This document shows positions 52,927 through 60,756 of a stretch of 64,000 nucleotides of DNA, piece by piece. Every line of letters starts with the position of its first letter. Position 1 is the stretch's first letter. This stretch comes from Sphingosinicella sp963974575 (GTDB taxonomy: Bacteria > Pseudomonadota > Alphaproteobacteria > Sphingomonadales > Sphingomonadaceae). The stretch spans positions 1 to 64,000 of the forward strand of contig NZ_CAXBBQ010000007.1 in the NCBI RefSeq assembly GCF_963974575.1, in the 5' to 3' direction. The position numbers were made by a program, and so were the translations under genes. The notes under the pieces are model-generated. The model was not told where the DNA came from. It searched no databases and saw only the letters and a list, made by a program, of their open reading frames with translations.

Positions 52927-54498
52927 TCAGCTCGCCATGCGGCGCAGCGTTTCGATTTGGTCGGCCTCGGCGGCGGGCTTGTCGGTGCGGATGCGGCTGA
53001 TGCGCGGAAAACGCATCGCGAGGCCGGACTTGTGGCGTTTCGAGGCGTGGACCGAATCGAACGCAACCTCCAGAACCAGCGTCTTTTCCACCTCGCGTAC
53101 AGGGCCGAAGCGGGCAATGGTGTGGTTCCGCACGAAGCGGTCCAGCATCATCAGTTCCTCGTCGGTGAAGCCGGAATAGGCTTTGCCGACGGGGAGCAGC
53201 TCGCCGTTCTCGGTCCAGCACCCGAACGTGTAGTCGGAATAATAGCTCGATCGCTTTCCGTGCCCGCGCTGCGCGTACATCATCACGCAGTCCGCGACGA
53301 GCGGATCACGCTTCCATTTGTACCAGAGCCCGACGCGGCGACCGGAGATATAAGGGCTGTCGCGCCGCTTCAGCATCAGGCCTTCGATCGCGACATCACG
53401 GGCGCCGAGCCGGAGCTCTTCGAGCGCCGCGAAATCGCGTACGTCGACAAGTGGGGACAGATCGAAACGGTCGCGATCCAGCCGCGACATGAAGGTTTCC
53501 AGCCGAATGCGCCGTTCCGTCCATGGCTGCGGGCGCAGGTCTTCGGGGCCGTCGAAGAGGATGTCGTAAAGCCGGACGAAGGCGGGGAAGTCCCTGAGCA
53601 TCGCTGACGAGACGGTCTTGCGGCCCAGTCTTTGCTGCAGCGCGTTGAAGCTCGCGGCCTCGCCGCCCTGGACGTCTCCACGCACGAGCAGTTCGCCATC
53701 GAGAACGCCCGGTGTCTGGTAGATCTCCGCGACATCAGGGAAGCTTCGCGTGATATCGTCGCCGGCCCGGCTGTAGAGCCGCGTTTCGCCGCCGACGTGT
53801 ACGAGTTGCACGCGGATGCCGTCCCACTTCCATTCGGCGGCATAGTCCAAGAGGTCGATATCCCGGTCTTCGAGCGGGTGGGCGAGCATGAACGGACGGA
53901 ACACCGGCGCGTCTTCGGGCGTGGGGCGCGGGCCTTTGCCTTCCGCCCAGGCGAACAGTTCTGTGTAGGGCGGCGCAACTGCGTGCCACACCTCTTCGAC
54001 ATCGTCGGCATCGAGCCTGAAGGCTTCAGCAAACGCAGTCTTGGCAAGTCGTGCCGAGACGCCCACGCGCATTCCACCGGTCGCGAGTTTGAGCAGCGCG
54101 AAACGGGCGTTCGCATCGAGACGATCAAGCAGCCGCGTCATCACCGCCGGCGCCTGCGCGCGCGTTAGAAGCTGCAGCTCGTTCACAACCTCGGCAAGCC
54201 GTGGCGGAGTGGTGCCTAGAATATCCGCACCCGGCCAGATGAGCGCCACGGTTTCCGCAAGGTCACCAACGTAATCGTAGCTGAGCCCGAAGAGCACCGG
54301 ATCGACGCGCTCGGAGACCAGCGAGCGAATGATGCTCGGCTGGACGGCGGGGAGCGAGAGATCGCCCGTGAGCGCGGCGAGCGCCCAGCCGCGATCCGGG
54401 TCCGGTGCCGTCTTGAGATAGGCGCCGATCAGATCGAGCTTGGCGTTTCGCGACCGTGTGTAGATCAGGCTATCGAGGAGTTGCGAGAACGCCTGCAT
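52927..54498 (-). CDS. ATP-dependent DNA ligase (cisplatin-type, ligase-associated cluster)
   Basis: A 523-residue ATP-dependent ligase with the N-terminal DNA-binding domain (about 1-200), adenylation lysine K224 in AEWKWDGIRVQL, and an OB-fold part ending in FPRISRIRTDKPAAEADQ. This is the stand-alone bacterial ligase that usually sits with a metallo-beta-lactamase exonuclease, a metallophosphoesterase and an Lhr-type helicase. Only the exonuclease partner is here; its stop overlaps this gene's start (TGATG). Role in DNA repair inferred from the family. Confidence 0.92.
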   Translation of the reverse strand: MQAFSQLLDSLIYTRSRNAKLDLIGAYLKTAPDPDRGWALAALTGDLSLPAVQPSIIRSLVSERVDPVLFGLSYDYVGDLAETVALIWPGADILGTTPPRLAEVVNELQLLTRAQAPAVMTRLLDRLDANARFALLKLATGGMRVGVSARLAKTAFAEAFRLDADDVEEVWHAVAPPYTELFAWAEGKGPRPTPEDAPVFRPFMLAHPLEDRDIDLLDYAAEWKWDGIRVQLVHVGGETRLYSRAGDDITRSFPDVAEIYQTPGVLDGELLVRGDVQGGEAASFNALQQRLGRKTVSSAMLRDFPAFVRLYDILFDGPEDLRPQPWTERRIRLETFMSRLDRDRFDLSPLVDVRDFAALEELRLGARDVAIEGLMLKRRDSPYISGRRVGLWYKWKRDPLVADCVMMYAQRGHGKRSSYYSDYTFGCWTENGELLPVGKAYSGFTDEELMMLDRFVRNHTIARFGPVREVEKTLVLEVAFDSVHASKRHKSGLAMRFPRISRIRTDKPAAEADQIETLRRMAS

Positions 54499-55505
54499 CA
54501 GTCGTCTTCATCCTCGCGGCCGACGAGCGCGAGTTCGCGCGCTGTGATTTGGTGTTCGCGGCACCAGTGGACGAGCGCATCCTCGCGGCCGTGAGTCACC
54601 CAAACCTCACCGGGCGCGATTTCGCGGATCGTCGCGGTCAGTTCGTCCCAGTCGGCATGGTCGGAAATCACGAGCGGCATTTCGACGCCGCGCTGGCGCG
54701 CGCGCTGACGCACGCGCATCCAGCCGCTCGCCATGGCCGTGATGGGATCGGGCAGCCGCCGCGACCAGCGGTCGTTCAGCGCCGAGGGCGGCGCAAGAAC
54801 GATCTCGCCGGCAAGCGCTGCGGGCTTCAGGTCGGAAATGGGAAGAAGCTCGCCGAGCGCGACGCCAAGTTCCTGGTAGAGGTCGCACAGGCGCTGGAGC
54901 GCGCCGTGGATGAAGAGCGGGCGATCATGGCCATGGCGCCTCAGTTCGGCAATCACGCGCTGAGCCTTGCCGAGCGCGTAGGCACCGATCAGGATCGCCC
55001 GGTCCGGCTGCGCCTGCTGCGCTGCGAGCAGCCTGCCGATCTCGCCGCTGATCGGCGGATGCCGGAAGACGGGCAAGGCGAAGGTCGCCTCGGTGACGAA
55101 CACATCGCAAGGCACCGGCTCGAAAGGCGCGCATGTGGGGTCCGGGCGGCGCTTGTAGTCGCCGGAAACAACCACGCGTTCCCCGCGGCGTTCCAGCACC
55201 GCCTGCGCGGATCCGAGCACGTGTCCGGCAGGTACGAGCCGCAGGTCGACGTCGCCGATGCGAATGACTTCACCATAGCCGAGCGCCTGGCCCGTTTGCG
55301 GGCCATAGCGACATTCCATGATGGCGAGCGTTTCGCGTGTCGCGAGCACCGCGCGGTGACCGCCGCGCGCGTGATCCGAATGGCCGTGGGTTATGATCGC
55401 CCGATCGACCGGGACGGCGGGATCGATCCATGCATCAGCCGACGGAAGGTATATCCCCGTCGGACGGGCTTCGATCCATGAAGAGTGGAACGCCATTCCC
55501 GCCAT
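54498..55505 (-). CDS. Ligase-associated metallo-beta-lactamase-fold DNA exonuclease
   Basis: A 335-residue beta-CASP/SNM1-like nuclease. The metal motif HGHSDH is at 40-45, the second histidine region is VPAGHVLGSAQ, the Asp is in VVSGDYKRR, and the late His lies in VISDHADWDEL. Its ligase partner is co-transcribed directly downstream. An in-frame start three codons in (55496) cannot be excluded. In known clusters a helicase and a phosphoesterase complete the set; neither is adjacent here. Confidence 0.91.
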   Translation of the reverse strand: MAGMAFHSSWIEARPTGIYLPSADAWIDPAVPVDRAIITHGHSDHARGGHRAVLATRETLAIMECRYGPQTGQALGYGEVIRIGDVDLRLVPAGHVLGSAQAVLERRGERVVVSGDYKRRPDPTCAPFEPVPCDVFVTEATFALPVFRHPPISGEIGRLLAAQQAQPDRAILIGAYALGKAQRVIAELRRHGHDRPLFIHGALQRLCDLYQELGVALGELLPISDLKPAALAGEIVLAPPSALNDRWSRRLPDPITAMASGWMRVRQRARQRGVEMPLVISDHADWDELTATIREIAPGEVWVTHGREDALVHWCREHQITARELALVGREDEDD

Positions 55506-55538
55506 ATGGGTGAAGGCGTCGGAAAGTTCCCGCCCGCC

Positions 55539-56183
55539 TCAGAGTTTGTGGATGCCGCCCGGTTCCTCGCCGTGCAGGCTCATCAGCGAATCCATGAGGT
55601 CGCCTTCTGCCGCTGAACAGACGCCGATGGTCAGCGCCTCGTCGTAGCCTTCGCCGACGACATAGGCGTGACCCATGCTCGAATCGAGGTAGATCGATTC
55701 GCCGGCCTCGATCACGATCGGATCGTAATATTCGGTGTGGACGACCATGCGGCCTTCGATGACGTAGACGAACTCCTCGCCGGGGTGCCGTACCAGCTCG
55801 CCGAACTCCTTGACGGACTTCGCGCGGATACGCGTCACCAGCGGGATCATCCGTTTCCGCCTGAGCTCAGTGCACAGGTAGAAATAGTCGTAGTTGTCCG
55901 TCTTGACGCGGATCGCGCGGTCCTGGCTGCCGATGCTGCGCCGCCCGGTGACAGCGGCCGCCTCCTGCGGGTCTTCCTCGGCAAACAGTTCCGACATGCG
56001 GATGTTGAGGCGTTGGCTGAGCTGCAGCAGCTTGTCGTAGGTGAGCGTCAGGCGGTCGTGCTCGACCTTGGAGAGCGTGGAGACAGGGATGCCGCTCCGT
56101 TCGCTCATCTCCTTCAGCGTCCAGTCGTTGCGGGTGCGAAGGCCGCGCAGCAGCGTTCCGAGGGTTGGTTTATCCGATTTCAC
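55539..56183 (-). CDS. XRE-cupin transcriptional regulator
   Basis: A 214-residue regulator: an XRE helix-turn-helix at about 8-62 (RTRNDWTLKEMSERSGIPVSTLSKVEHDRLTL region) and a C-terminal cupin at about 105-190 (HPGEEFVYVIEGRMVVHTEYYDP). Start codon is GTG. Such regulators often control amino-acid, peptide or polyamine catabolism. It is divergent from the serine hydrolase that heads the peptide/D-glutamate gene series and is the obvious local regulator; its operator could be the palindrome at 60701-60725, which is untested. Confidence 0.9.
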   Translation of the reverse strand: MKSDKPTLGTLLRGLRTRNDWTLKEMSERSGIPVSTLSKVEHDRLTLTYDKLLQLSQRLNIRMSELFAEEDPQEAAAVTGRRSIGSQDRAIRVKTDNYDYFYLCTELRRKRMIPLVTRIRAKSVKEFGELVRHPGEEFVYVIEGRMVVHTEYYDPIVIEAGESIYLDSSMGHAYVVGEGYDEALTIGVCSAAEGDLMDSLMSLHGEEPGGIHKL

Positions 56184-56229
56184 GCCTGTCCCCCGGGGCT
56201 CTGCAGTGGTTCCTCTGACATCATGCTGT

Positions 56230-56258
56230 TTGACAATTCTCTAAATAGGATCATTATT
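56230..56258 (+). promoter_or_regulatory. Predicted sigma-70 promoter of the serine hydrolase gene
   Basis: TTGACA (56230-56235) is followed after 17 bases by ATTATT (56253-56258) as a weak -10. The first bases, TTGACAATTCTCT, closely match the promoter at 60689-60717 (TTGACAATTTTCT), and both spacers contain AGGAT at the same place, which suggests shared control. Confidence 0.6.
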
Positions 56259-56364
56259 GCCTGCATGGGACAAAACAATGTATTCACGCGCACGGTATCT
56301 CGTCCGCGTTGAACACGCAATCCAACATGCTGCCCTGCGGCAAGATGAGTTTTGGAGGGGGAAT

Positions 56365-58350
56365 ATGCGAGGTTCACTGAAATCTCTGTTTATGGGCGCG
56401 GTCGCCCTGATCGCTCAGCCTGCGCTGGCGCAACCCGCGCCTGCACCCGTACCTGTCAATCCCGTGCCGGTGACGGCTGCAGCGCCCGCCGTGCCGATCC
56501 CGGTGCCCGGCGCGCCGACGCTGACCAAGGCCGATGTCGATGCGTGGCTCGACGGCTACTTGCCCTATGCGCTCGCGCGCGGTGCGGTGGCGGGTGCCGT
56601 CGTCGTCGTCGTGAAGGACGGCCAGGTGCTGACGCAGCGCGGCTACGGCTATTCGGACGTCGAGAAGCTTACCCCGGTCGATCCAGAAAAAACGCTGTTC
56701 CGTCCGGGCTCGGTATCGAAGCTGTTCACGTGGACGGCGGTGATGCAGCTTGTCCAGGAGGGCAAGCTCGACCTCGACACCGACGTCAACACCTACCTCG
56801 ATTTCAAGATCCCGCCGCGCGATGGCAAACCGGTCACGCTGCGCAACATCATGACGCACACCGCCGGCTTCGAGGAGCAGATTCGCGGTCTCATCTCCAA
56901 GGGTAAGCCGGAGGCGCCGCTCGGCGACCTCCTGAAGCGCTGGGTGCCGCACCGAATCTTCGCGCCGGGCACGACGCCCGCCTATTCGAACTACGCCACT
57001 GCGCTTGCGGGCCACATCGTCGAGCGGGTGTCGGGTAAGTCGTTCGAAGATTATATCGACCAGCATATTTTTGCTCCGCTCGGCATGAACCATTCGAGCT
57101 TCCGCCAGCCGCTGCCTGAGCGGCTGCAGCCGCTGATGTCGAAGGGCTATGCGACCGCGTCCGGCGAGCCGAAGCCTTATGAGGTTATCGGCCTCGCGCC
57201 CGCAGGCAGCCTTGCCTCGACCGGTGCGGACATGGGCAAGTTCATGATCGCGCACCTCGCGAACGGCGGACCGCTGCTCTCGCCCGAAACCGCGAATATG
57301 ATGCACACGACGACGCTCTCCATCCTGCCGCCGCTCAACCGTATGGCCCTCGGCTTCTATGAACAGCGGATCAACGGCCAAACGGCGATCGGTCACGGCG
57401 GCGATACGCAGTGGTTCCATTCCGATCTGATGCTGTTCCCCAAGGAGAACGTCGGCATCTACATTTCGATGAACAGCTCGGGCAAGGAAGGCGTGACGGG
57501 CGCAATCCGCAGCACGCTGGTCGAAAGTTTCGCCGATCGGTATTTCCCGATGGAGCGCACGATCAAGGCTGGCGTCGACGAAAAGACCACGGCCGAGCAC
57601 GCCAAGATGCTGGCAGGTACTTACATCAGCTCGCGGCGGCCGGAATCGAGCTTCATGAAGGCGCTCGACCTCGCGGGTGGCATGAAGATCGCGGTCGACG
57701 ACAAGGGTAATCTCGTCCTGCCGTTCAAGAACACCGGCGGCGAAGATTCCAAGTGGGTGGAAACCGCACCCTTCGTCTGGGAAGAGGTCGGTGGCCACGG
57801 CCGCCTCGCCGCCAAGCTCAAGGACGGCAAGGTCGACTGGGTCAGCATCGATGCCATCTCGCCGATCATGATGCTTCAGCGTCCGGCGTGGTACGCCTCC
57901 CCCGGCTGGCTGTCGCCCGGCGTGATCGCGGGTCTCGCGATCCTCGGCCTTACCGCGCTGTCATGGCCGATCGGCGCCATCGCCCGCCGCCGTTATGGTG
58001 CGAAGCTGGCTCTTGCCGGCAAGGAGCTCAAAGCCTTCCGTCTCGTTCGCGGCTTCGCGGCGGTGGTGACGCTGGTGCTCATCGGCTGGGTCGCGACGCT
58101 CGCCTCGATGATGTCGGACTTCCACCTGCTCGGCGGCGCTATGGACTGGGCCATCTATCTGCTCCAGATCGTCGGCACGATCGCCTTCATCGGCATGGTT
58201 GCCGTCGCGGCATGGAACCTGCTCCTCGTCTGGACGGGTCGTCGCGGTTGGTTCTCCAAGCTGTGGAGTATTCTCGTGCTTCTCGCCGCGGTCGTGATCC
58301 TGTGGGCCGCGTTCGCCTTCCATCTCATCAGCTTTGGAGTTCAGTTCTAA
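56365..58350 (+). CDS. Serine beta-lactamase-like hydrolase with C-terminal membrane domain
   Basis: A 661-residue exported protein. Signal peptide (about 1-22) and a Pro/Ala-rich linker precede a class C/DD-peptidase-fold domain with S116-x-x-K119 (GSVSK), YSN (in TPAYSNYAT) and HGG (IGHGG). The last ~150 residues hold about four membrane helices, anchoring it in the inner membrane. The ATG has GGAGGGG upstream. It may be a D-amino-acid-specific peptidase or esterase rather than a beta-lactamase; the neighbours (epimerase, dipeptidase-like proteins) favour a peptidase on D-residue-containing peptides. Its stop overlaps the epimerase start (TAATG). Confidence 0.87.
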   Translation: MRGSLKSLFMGAVALIAQPALAQPAPAPVPVNPVPVTAAAPAVPIPVPGAPTLTKADVDAWLDGYLPYALARGAVAGAVVVVVKDGQVLTQRGYGYSDVEKLTPVDPEKTLFRPGSVSKLFTWTAVMQLVQEGKLDLDTDVNTYLDFKIPPRDGKPVTLRNIMTHTAGFEEQIRGLISKGKPEAPLGDLLKRWVPHRIFAPGTTPAYSNYATALAGHIVERVSGKSFEDYIDQHIFAPLGMNHSSFRQPLPERLQPLMSKGYATASGEPKPYEVIGLAPAGSLASTGADMGKFMIAHLANGGPLLSPETANMMHTTTLSILPPLNRMALGFYEQRINGQTAIGHGGDTQWFHSDLMLFPKENVGIYISMNSSGKEGVTGAIRSTLVESFADRYFPMERTIKAGVDEKTTAEHAKMLAGTYISSRRPESSFMKALDLAGGMKIAVDDKGNLVLPFKNTGGEDSKWVETAPFVWEEVGGHGRLAAKLKDGKVDWVSIDAISPIMMLQRPAWYASPGWLSPGVIAGLAILGLTALSWPIGAIARRRYGAKLALAGKELKAFRLVRGFAAVVTLVLIGWVATLASMMSDFHLLGGAMDWAIYLLQIVGTIAFIGMVAVAAWNLLLVWTGRRGWFSKLWSILVLLAAVVILWAAFAFHLISFGVQF

Positions 58351-59360
58351 TGTCGGTTGCCGGAAAGCTCTCTCTTGAAGTTACTGTCGAGTCCCTGCCC
58401 CTGGCGAAGCCGTTCAGGATCTCGGGGCACGTCTTCACCCACTCCGATCTGGTCGTCGTCACGCTTTCCGACGGCGTCCATTCGGGGCGGGGAGAGGCTT
58501 CCGGCGTCTACTATCTGGATGACAATGTGCCTGAGATGCTGCAGGCCATCGAAGCCGTCCGTCCGGAGATCGAGCGCGGCATCGACCGCGCCGGTCTCCA
58601 GACGCTCATGCCCGCAGGCGGCGCGCGCAATGCGCTCGATTGCGCGTTCTGGGAACTCGAAGCCAAGCAGACCGGGCGCAGCGTGTGGGACATCGCGGGG
58701 TTCGAAACCTCGCGTCCGCTGCTCACCACCATGACGCTGGGCGCGGATTCGCCCGAAGTGATGGCGGAGGGTGCCAAGGTCGGATACGCGCAGGCCCGCG
58801 CGCTGAAACTGAAGCTCACCGGCGATCTTGAAGACGATATCGCTCGCGTTCGCGCCGTGCGTGCGGCGCGGCCCGATTGCTGGATCGGCGTCGATGCCAA
58901 TCAGGGCTACGGCATTGCCGATCTTCCGGCGCTCGTCGAGGTGCTCGTCGAGGCTGATGTGAAGCTGCTCGAGCAGCCGCTGCGCCGCGGCGCGGAGGCC
59001 GATCTCGACGGTTTCTCGTGCCCGATCCCGATCGCTGCGGACGAAAGCGTGCTGACGCTCGCCGACGTTCCCGGCCTCGTCGGCCGCTTCAACGTCGTCA
59101 ACATCAAGCTCGACAAGTGCGGCGGGCTTACCGAAGGGCTGGCGATGGCGCGCAAGGCCCGCGAACTCGGGCTCGGCGTCATGGTCGGCAACATGGTGAG
59201 CACCAGCCTCGCGATGGCGCCTGCCTACGTCGTCGGCCAGCTTTGCGATGTGGTCGATCTCGACGGGCCGATCTTCCTTGCGAAGGATCGCGAACCCAGC
59301 ATCGTTTACGAGGACGGATATGTGCGCTGTCCCGACAACGTCTGGGGCCGGGACGCCTGA
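58350..59360 (+). CDS. dgcA: Enolase-superfamily dipeptide epimerase/N-acetyl-D-glutamate racemase-like (DgcA-type)
   Basis: A 336-residue enolase-superfamily enzyme of the muconate-lactonising/dipeptide-epimerase group. The catalytic lysines are K155 (in LKLKL, K153/K155) and K256 (IKLDKCGG); metal ligands are D182 (VDANQ), E208 (LLEQP) and D231 (AADES). It could epimerise L-Ala-D/L-Glu, or racemise N-acetyl-D-glutamate as DgcA does; a DUF1611 (DgcN-type) partner four genes on favours the second. It overlaps the serine hydrolase gene by one base. Symbol given for the context-based hypothesis. Confidence 0.75.
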   Translation: MSVAGKLSLEVTVESLPLAKPFRISGHVFTHSDLVVVTLSDGVHSGRGEASGVYYLDDNVPEMLQAIEAVRPEIERGIDRAGLQTLMPAGGARNALDCAFWELEAKQTGRSVWDIAGFETSRPLLTTMTLGADSPEVMAEGAKVGYAQARALKLKLTGDLEDDIARVRAVRAARPDCWIGVDANQGYGIADLPALVEVLVEADVKLLEQPLRRGAEADLDGFSCPIPIAADESVLTLADVPGLVGRFNVVNIKLDKCGGLTEGLAMARKARELGLGVMVGNMVSTSLAMAPAYVVGQLCDVVDLDGPIFLAKDREPSIVYEDGYVRCPDNVWGRDA

Positions 59361-59386
59361 ACGAAGCCGATTTGAGGGGGAAGATC

Positions 59387-60670
59387 ATGAAGTCTGTTCT
59401 TTGCGGGCTGCTGCTTGCAGCCGCGACGGCGCCGGCGTTGGCCGCGGCCGATAGCCCAGCCACCTACATTCAGGCAGGGCGTCTGCTTGCCGATCCCGGC
59501 ACCGGCCGGGTCGAGACGGCGAAAACCATCGTCGTCAAGGACGGCCGCATCGCCGAAATTCGCGACGGCTATGTGGGCGAGGGCAAGGTCGTTGATCTGC
59601 GCGACGCCTTCGTGATGCCGGGCTTCATTGACAGCCATGTCCACATCACGGGCGAATCCAATCCTAACGAGCGTAGCGAAGCGCTCAGCAAATCCGCGAC
59701 GGATTCGGCATTCGACGGCGTCGTCTTCGCCGGGCGCACGCTGCGCGCCGGGTTCACCACCGTGATCGATCTCGGCGGCGAGCCGCAGGCGATATACGGT
59801 CTCCGCGACGCCATCGCGGCGGGCAAGGTCGAAGGGCCGCGCATCATCGCGGCGGGCGGCGTGGCGGCACACGGCGGCCACGGCGACATTCACGGCTACC
59901 GTCAGGAAATCCTCGATCTCTACCGCTCGCCGACCTTGTGCTCGGGTGCCGATGACTGCGCGCGCGCGGTGCGTCAGGCGATCCAGAGCGGCGCCGATGT
60001 CATCAAGACGGCCTCCACGGGCGGCGTGATGTCGAACACCGCAGCCGGTCTCGGCCAGCAGATGAGCGATGCTGAACTCACCTCGCTCGTGGAAACCGCG
60101 CACAGGCTCGGCCGCAAGGTGGCGGCGCACGCGCACGGTACGGACGGTGTCAACGCCGCACTCCGCGCCGGTGTCGATTCGATCGAGCACGGCACCTACC
60201 TCGACGCGGAATCGATCAAGCTCTTCAAGGCGAAGGGCAGCTATCTCGTGCCGACGCTGCTTGCCGGCGACACGGTGAAGAAGCGCGCCGAAACGGCGGA
60301 ATGGATGCCCGCGCCCGTGCGCGCGAAGGCGCGTAAGGTCGGTCCGCTGATGGTCGATGCGCTGCGGCGCGCGCACAAGGCGGGCGTGAAGATCGCGTTC
60401 GGCACCGATTCCGGCGTCTCCGCCCACGGCGACAACGCGCAGGAGTTCGCGCTGATGGTTGAAGCGGGAATGACCCCGCTGGAAACGATCCGTGCGGCGA
60501 CGGTCTCGGCGGCGGACCATGCCGGTCTCACCAGCGAGATCGGCACGCTGGCGCCGGGCAAGGCGGCGGATATTGTCGCTGTGAAAGGTGACCCGCTCAC
60601 CAATATTCGGGCGCTGGAAACCACAGCGTTTGTGATGAAGGGCGGGGCCGTCGCCAAGCCCGTCCAGTGA
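59387..60670 (+). CDS. Exported amidohydrolase, Xaa-Pro/Xaa-Lys/Arg dipeptidase-like
   Basis: A 427-residue binuclear amidohydrolase with a signal peptide (about 1-20). Metal ligands: H84 and H86 (DSHVHI), carboxylated lysine K207 (DVIKTASTGGV), H248 (AAHAHG), H268 (SIEHGT) and D341 (FGTDSG). The TASTGGVMS segment is typical of prolidase-like amidohydrolases that cleave dipeptides with C-terminal Pro, Lys or Arg. It lies 26 bp after the epimerase gene. It probably cleaves imported or periplasmic dipeptides; specificity unknown. Confidence 0.87.
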   Translation: MKSVLCGLLLAAATAPALAAADSPATYIQAGRLLADPGTGRVETAKTIVVKDGRIAEIRDGYVGEGKVVDLRDAFVMPGFIDSHVHITGESNPNERSEALSKSATDSAFDGVVFAGRTLRAGFTTVIDLGGEPQAIYGLRDAIAAGKVEGPRIIAAGGVAAHGGHGDIHGYRQEILDLYRSPTLCSGADDCARAVRQAIQSGADVIKTASTGGVMSNTAAGLGQQMSDAELTSLVETAHRLGRKVAAHAHGTDGVNAALRAGVDSIEHGTYLDAESIKLFKAKGSYLVPTLLAGDTVKKRAETAEWMPAPVRAKARKVGPLMVDALRRAHKAGVKIAFGTDSGVSAHGDNAQEFALMVEAGMTPLETIRAATVSAADHAGLTSEIGTLAPGKAADIVAVKGDPLTNIRALETTAFVMKGGAVAKPVQ

Positions 60671-60688
60671 TGGCCGTGTGATCCCTAA

Positions 60689-60717
60689 TTGACAATTTTC
60701 TGATCAGGATTGATAAT
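60689..60717 (+). promoter_or_regulatory. Predicted sigma-70 promoter of the second M19-fold gene
   Basis: TTGACA (60689-60694), a 17-base spacer, and GATAAT (60712-60717) form a near-consensus promoter 40 bp before the start codon. The start of the element matches the promoter at 56230. The -10 is buried in a perfect palindrome, so repression by a dimeric regulator is likely. Confidence 0.75.
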
Positions 60718-60725
60718 CCTGATCA
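60701..60725. promoter_or_regulatory. Perfect 25-bp palindromic operator over the -10
   Basis: TGATCAGGATT (60701-60711), GAT centre, AATCCTGATCA (60715-60725): eleven base pairs of perfect inverted repeat. It covers the -10 of the promoter at 60689-60717, the classic place for a repressor. The XRE-cupin protein at 55539-56183 is the nearest candidate binder (inference). Confidence 0.75.
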
Positions 60726-60756
60726 GGATATTTCATAAGGCAGGGGGAGAGAGGCG

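Noticed and set aside
56365..58350. Antibiotic-resistance beta-lactamase
   Set aside because: The SxxK/YxN/HxG set is shared by DD-peptidases and esterases; the membrane domain and gene context point to peptide metabolism instead.
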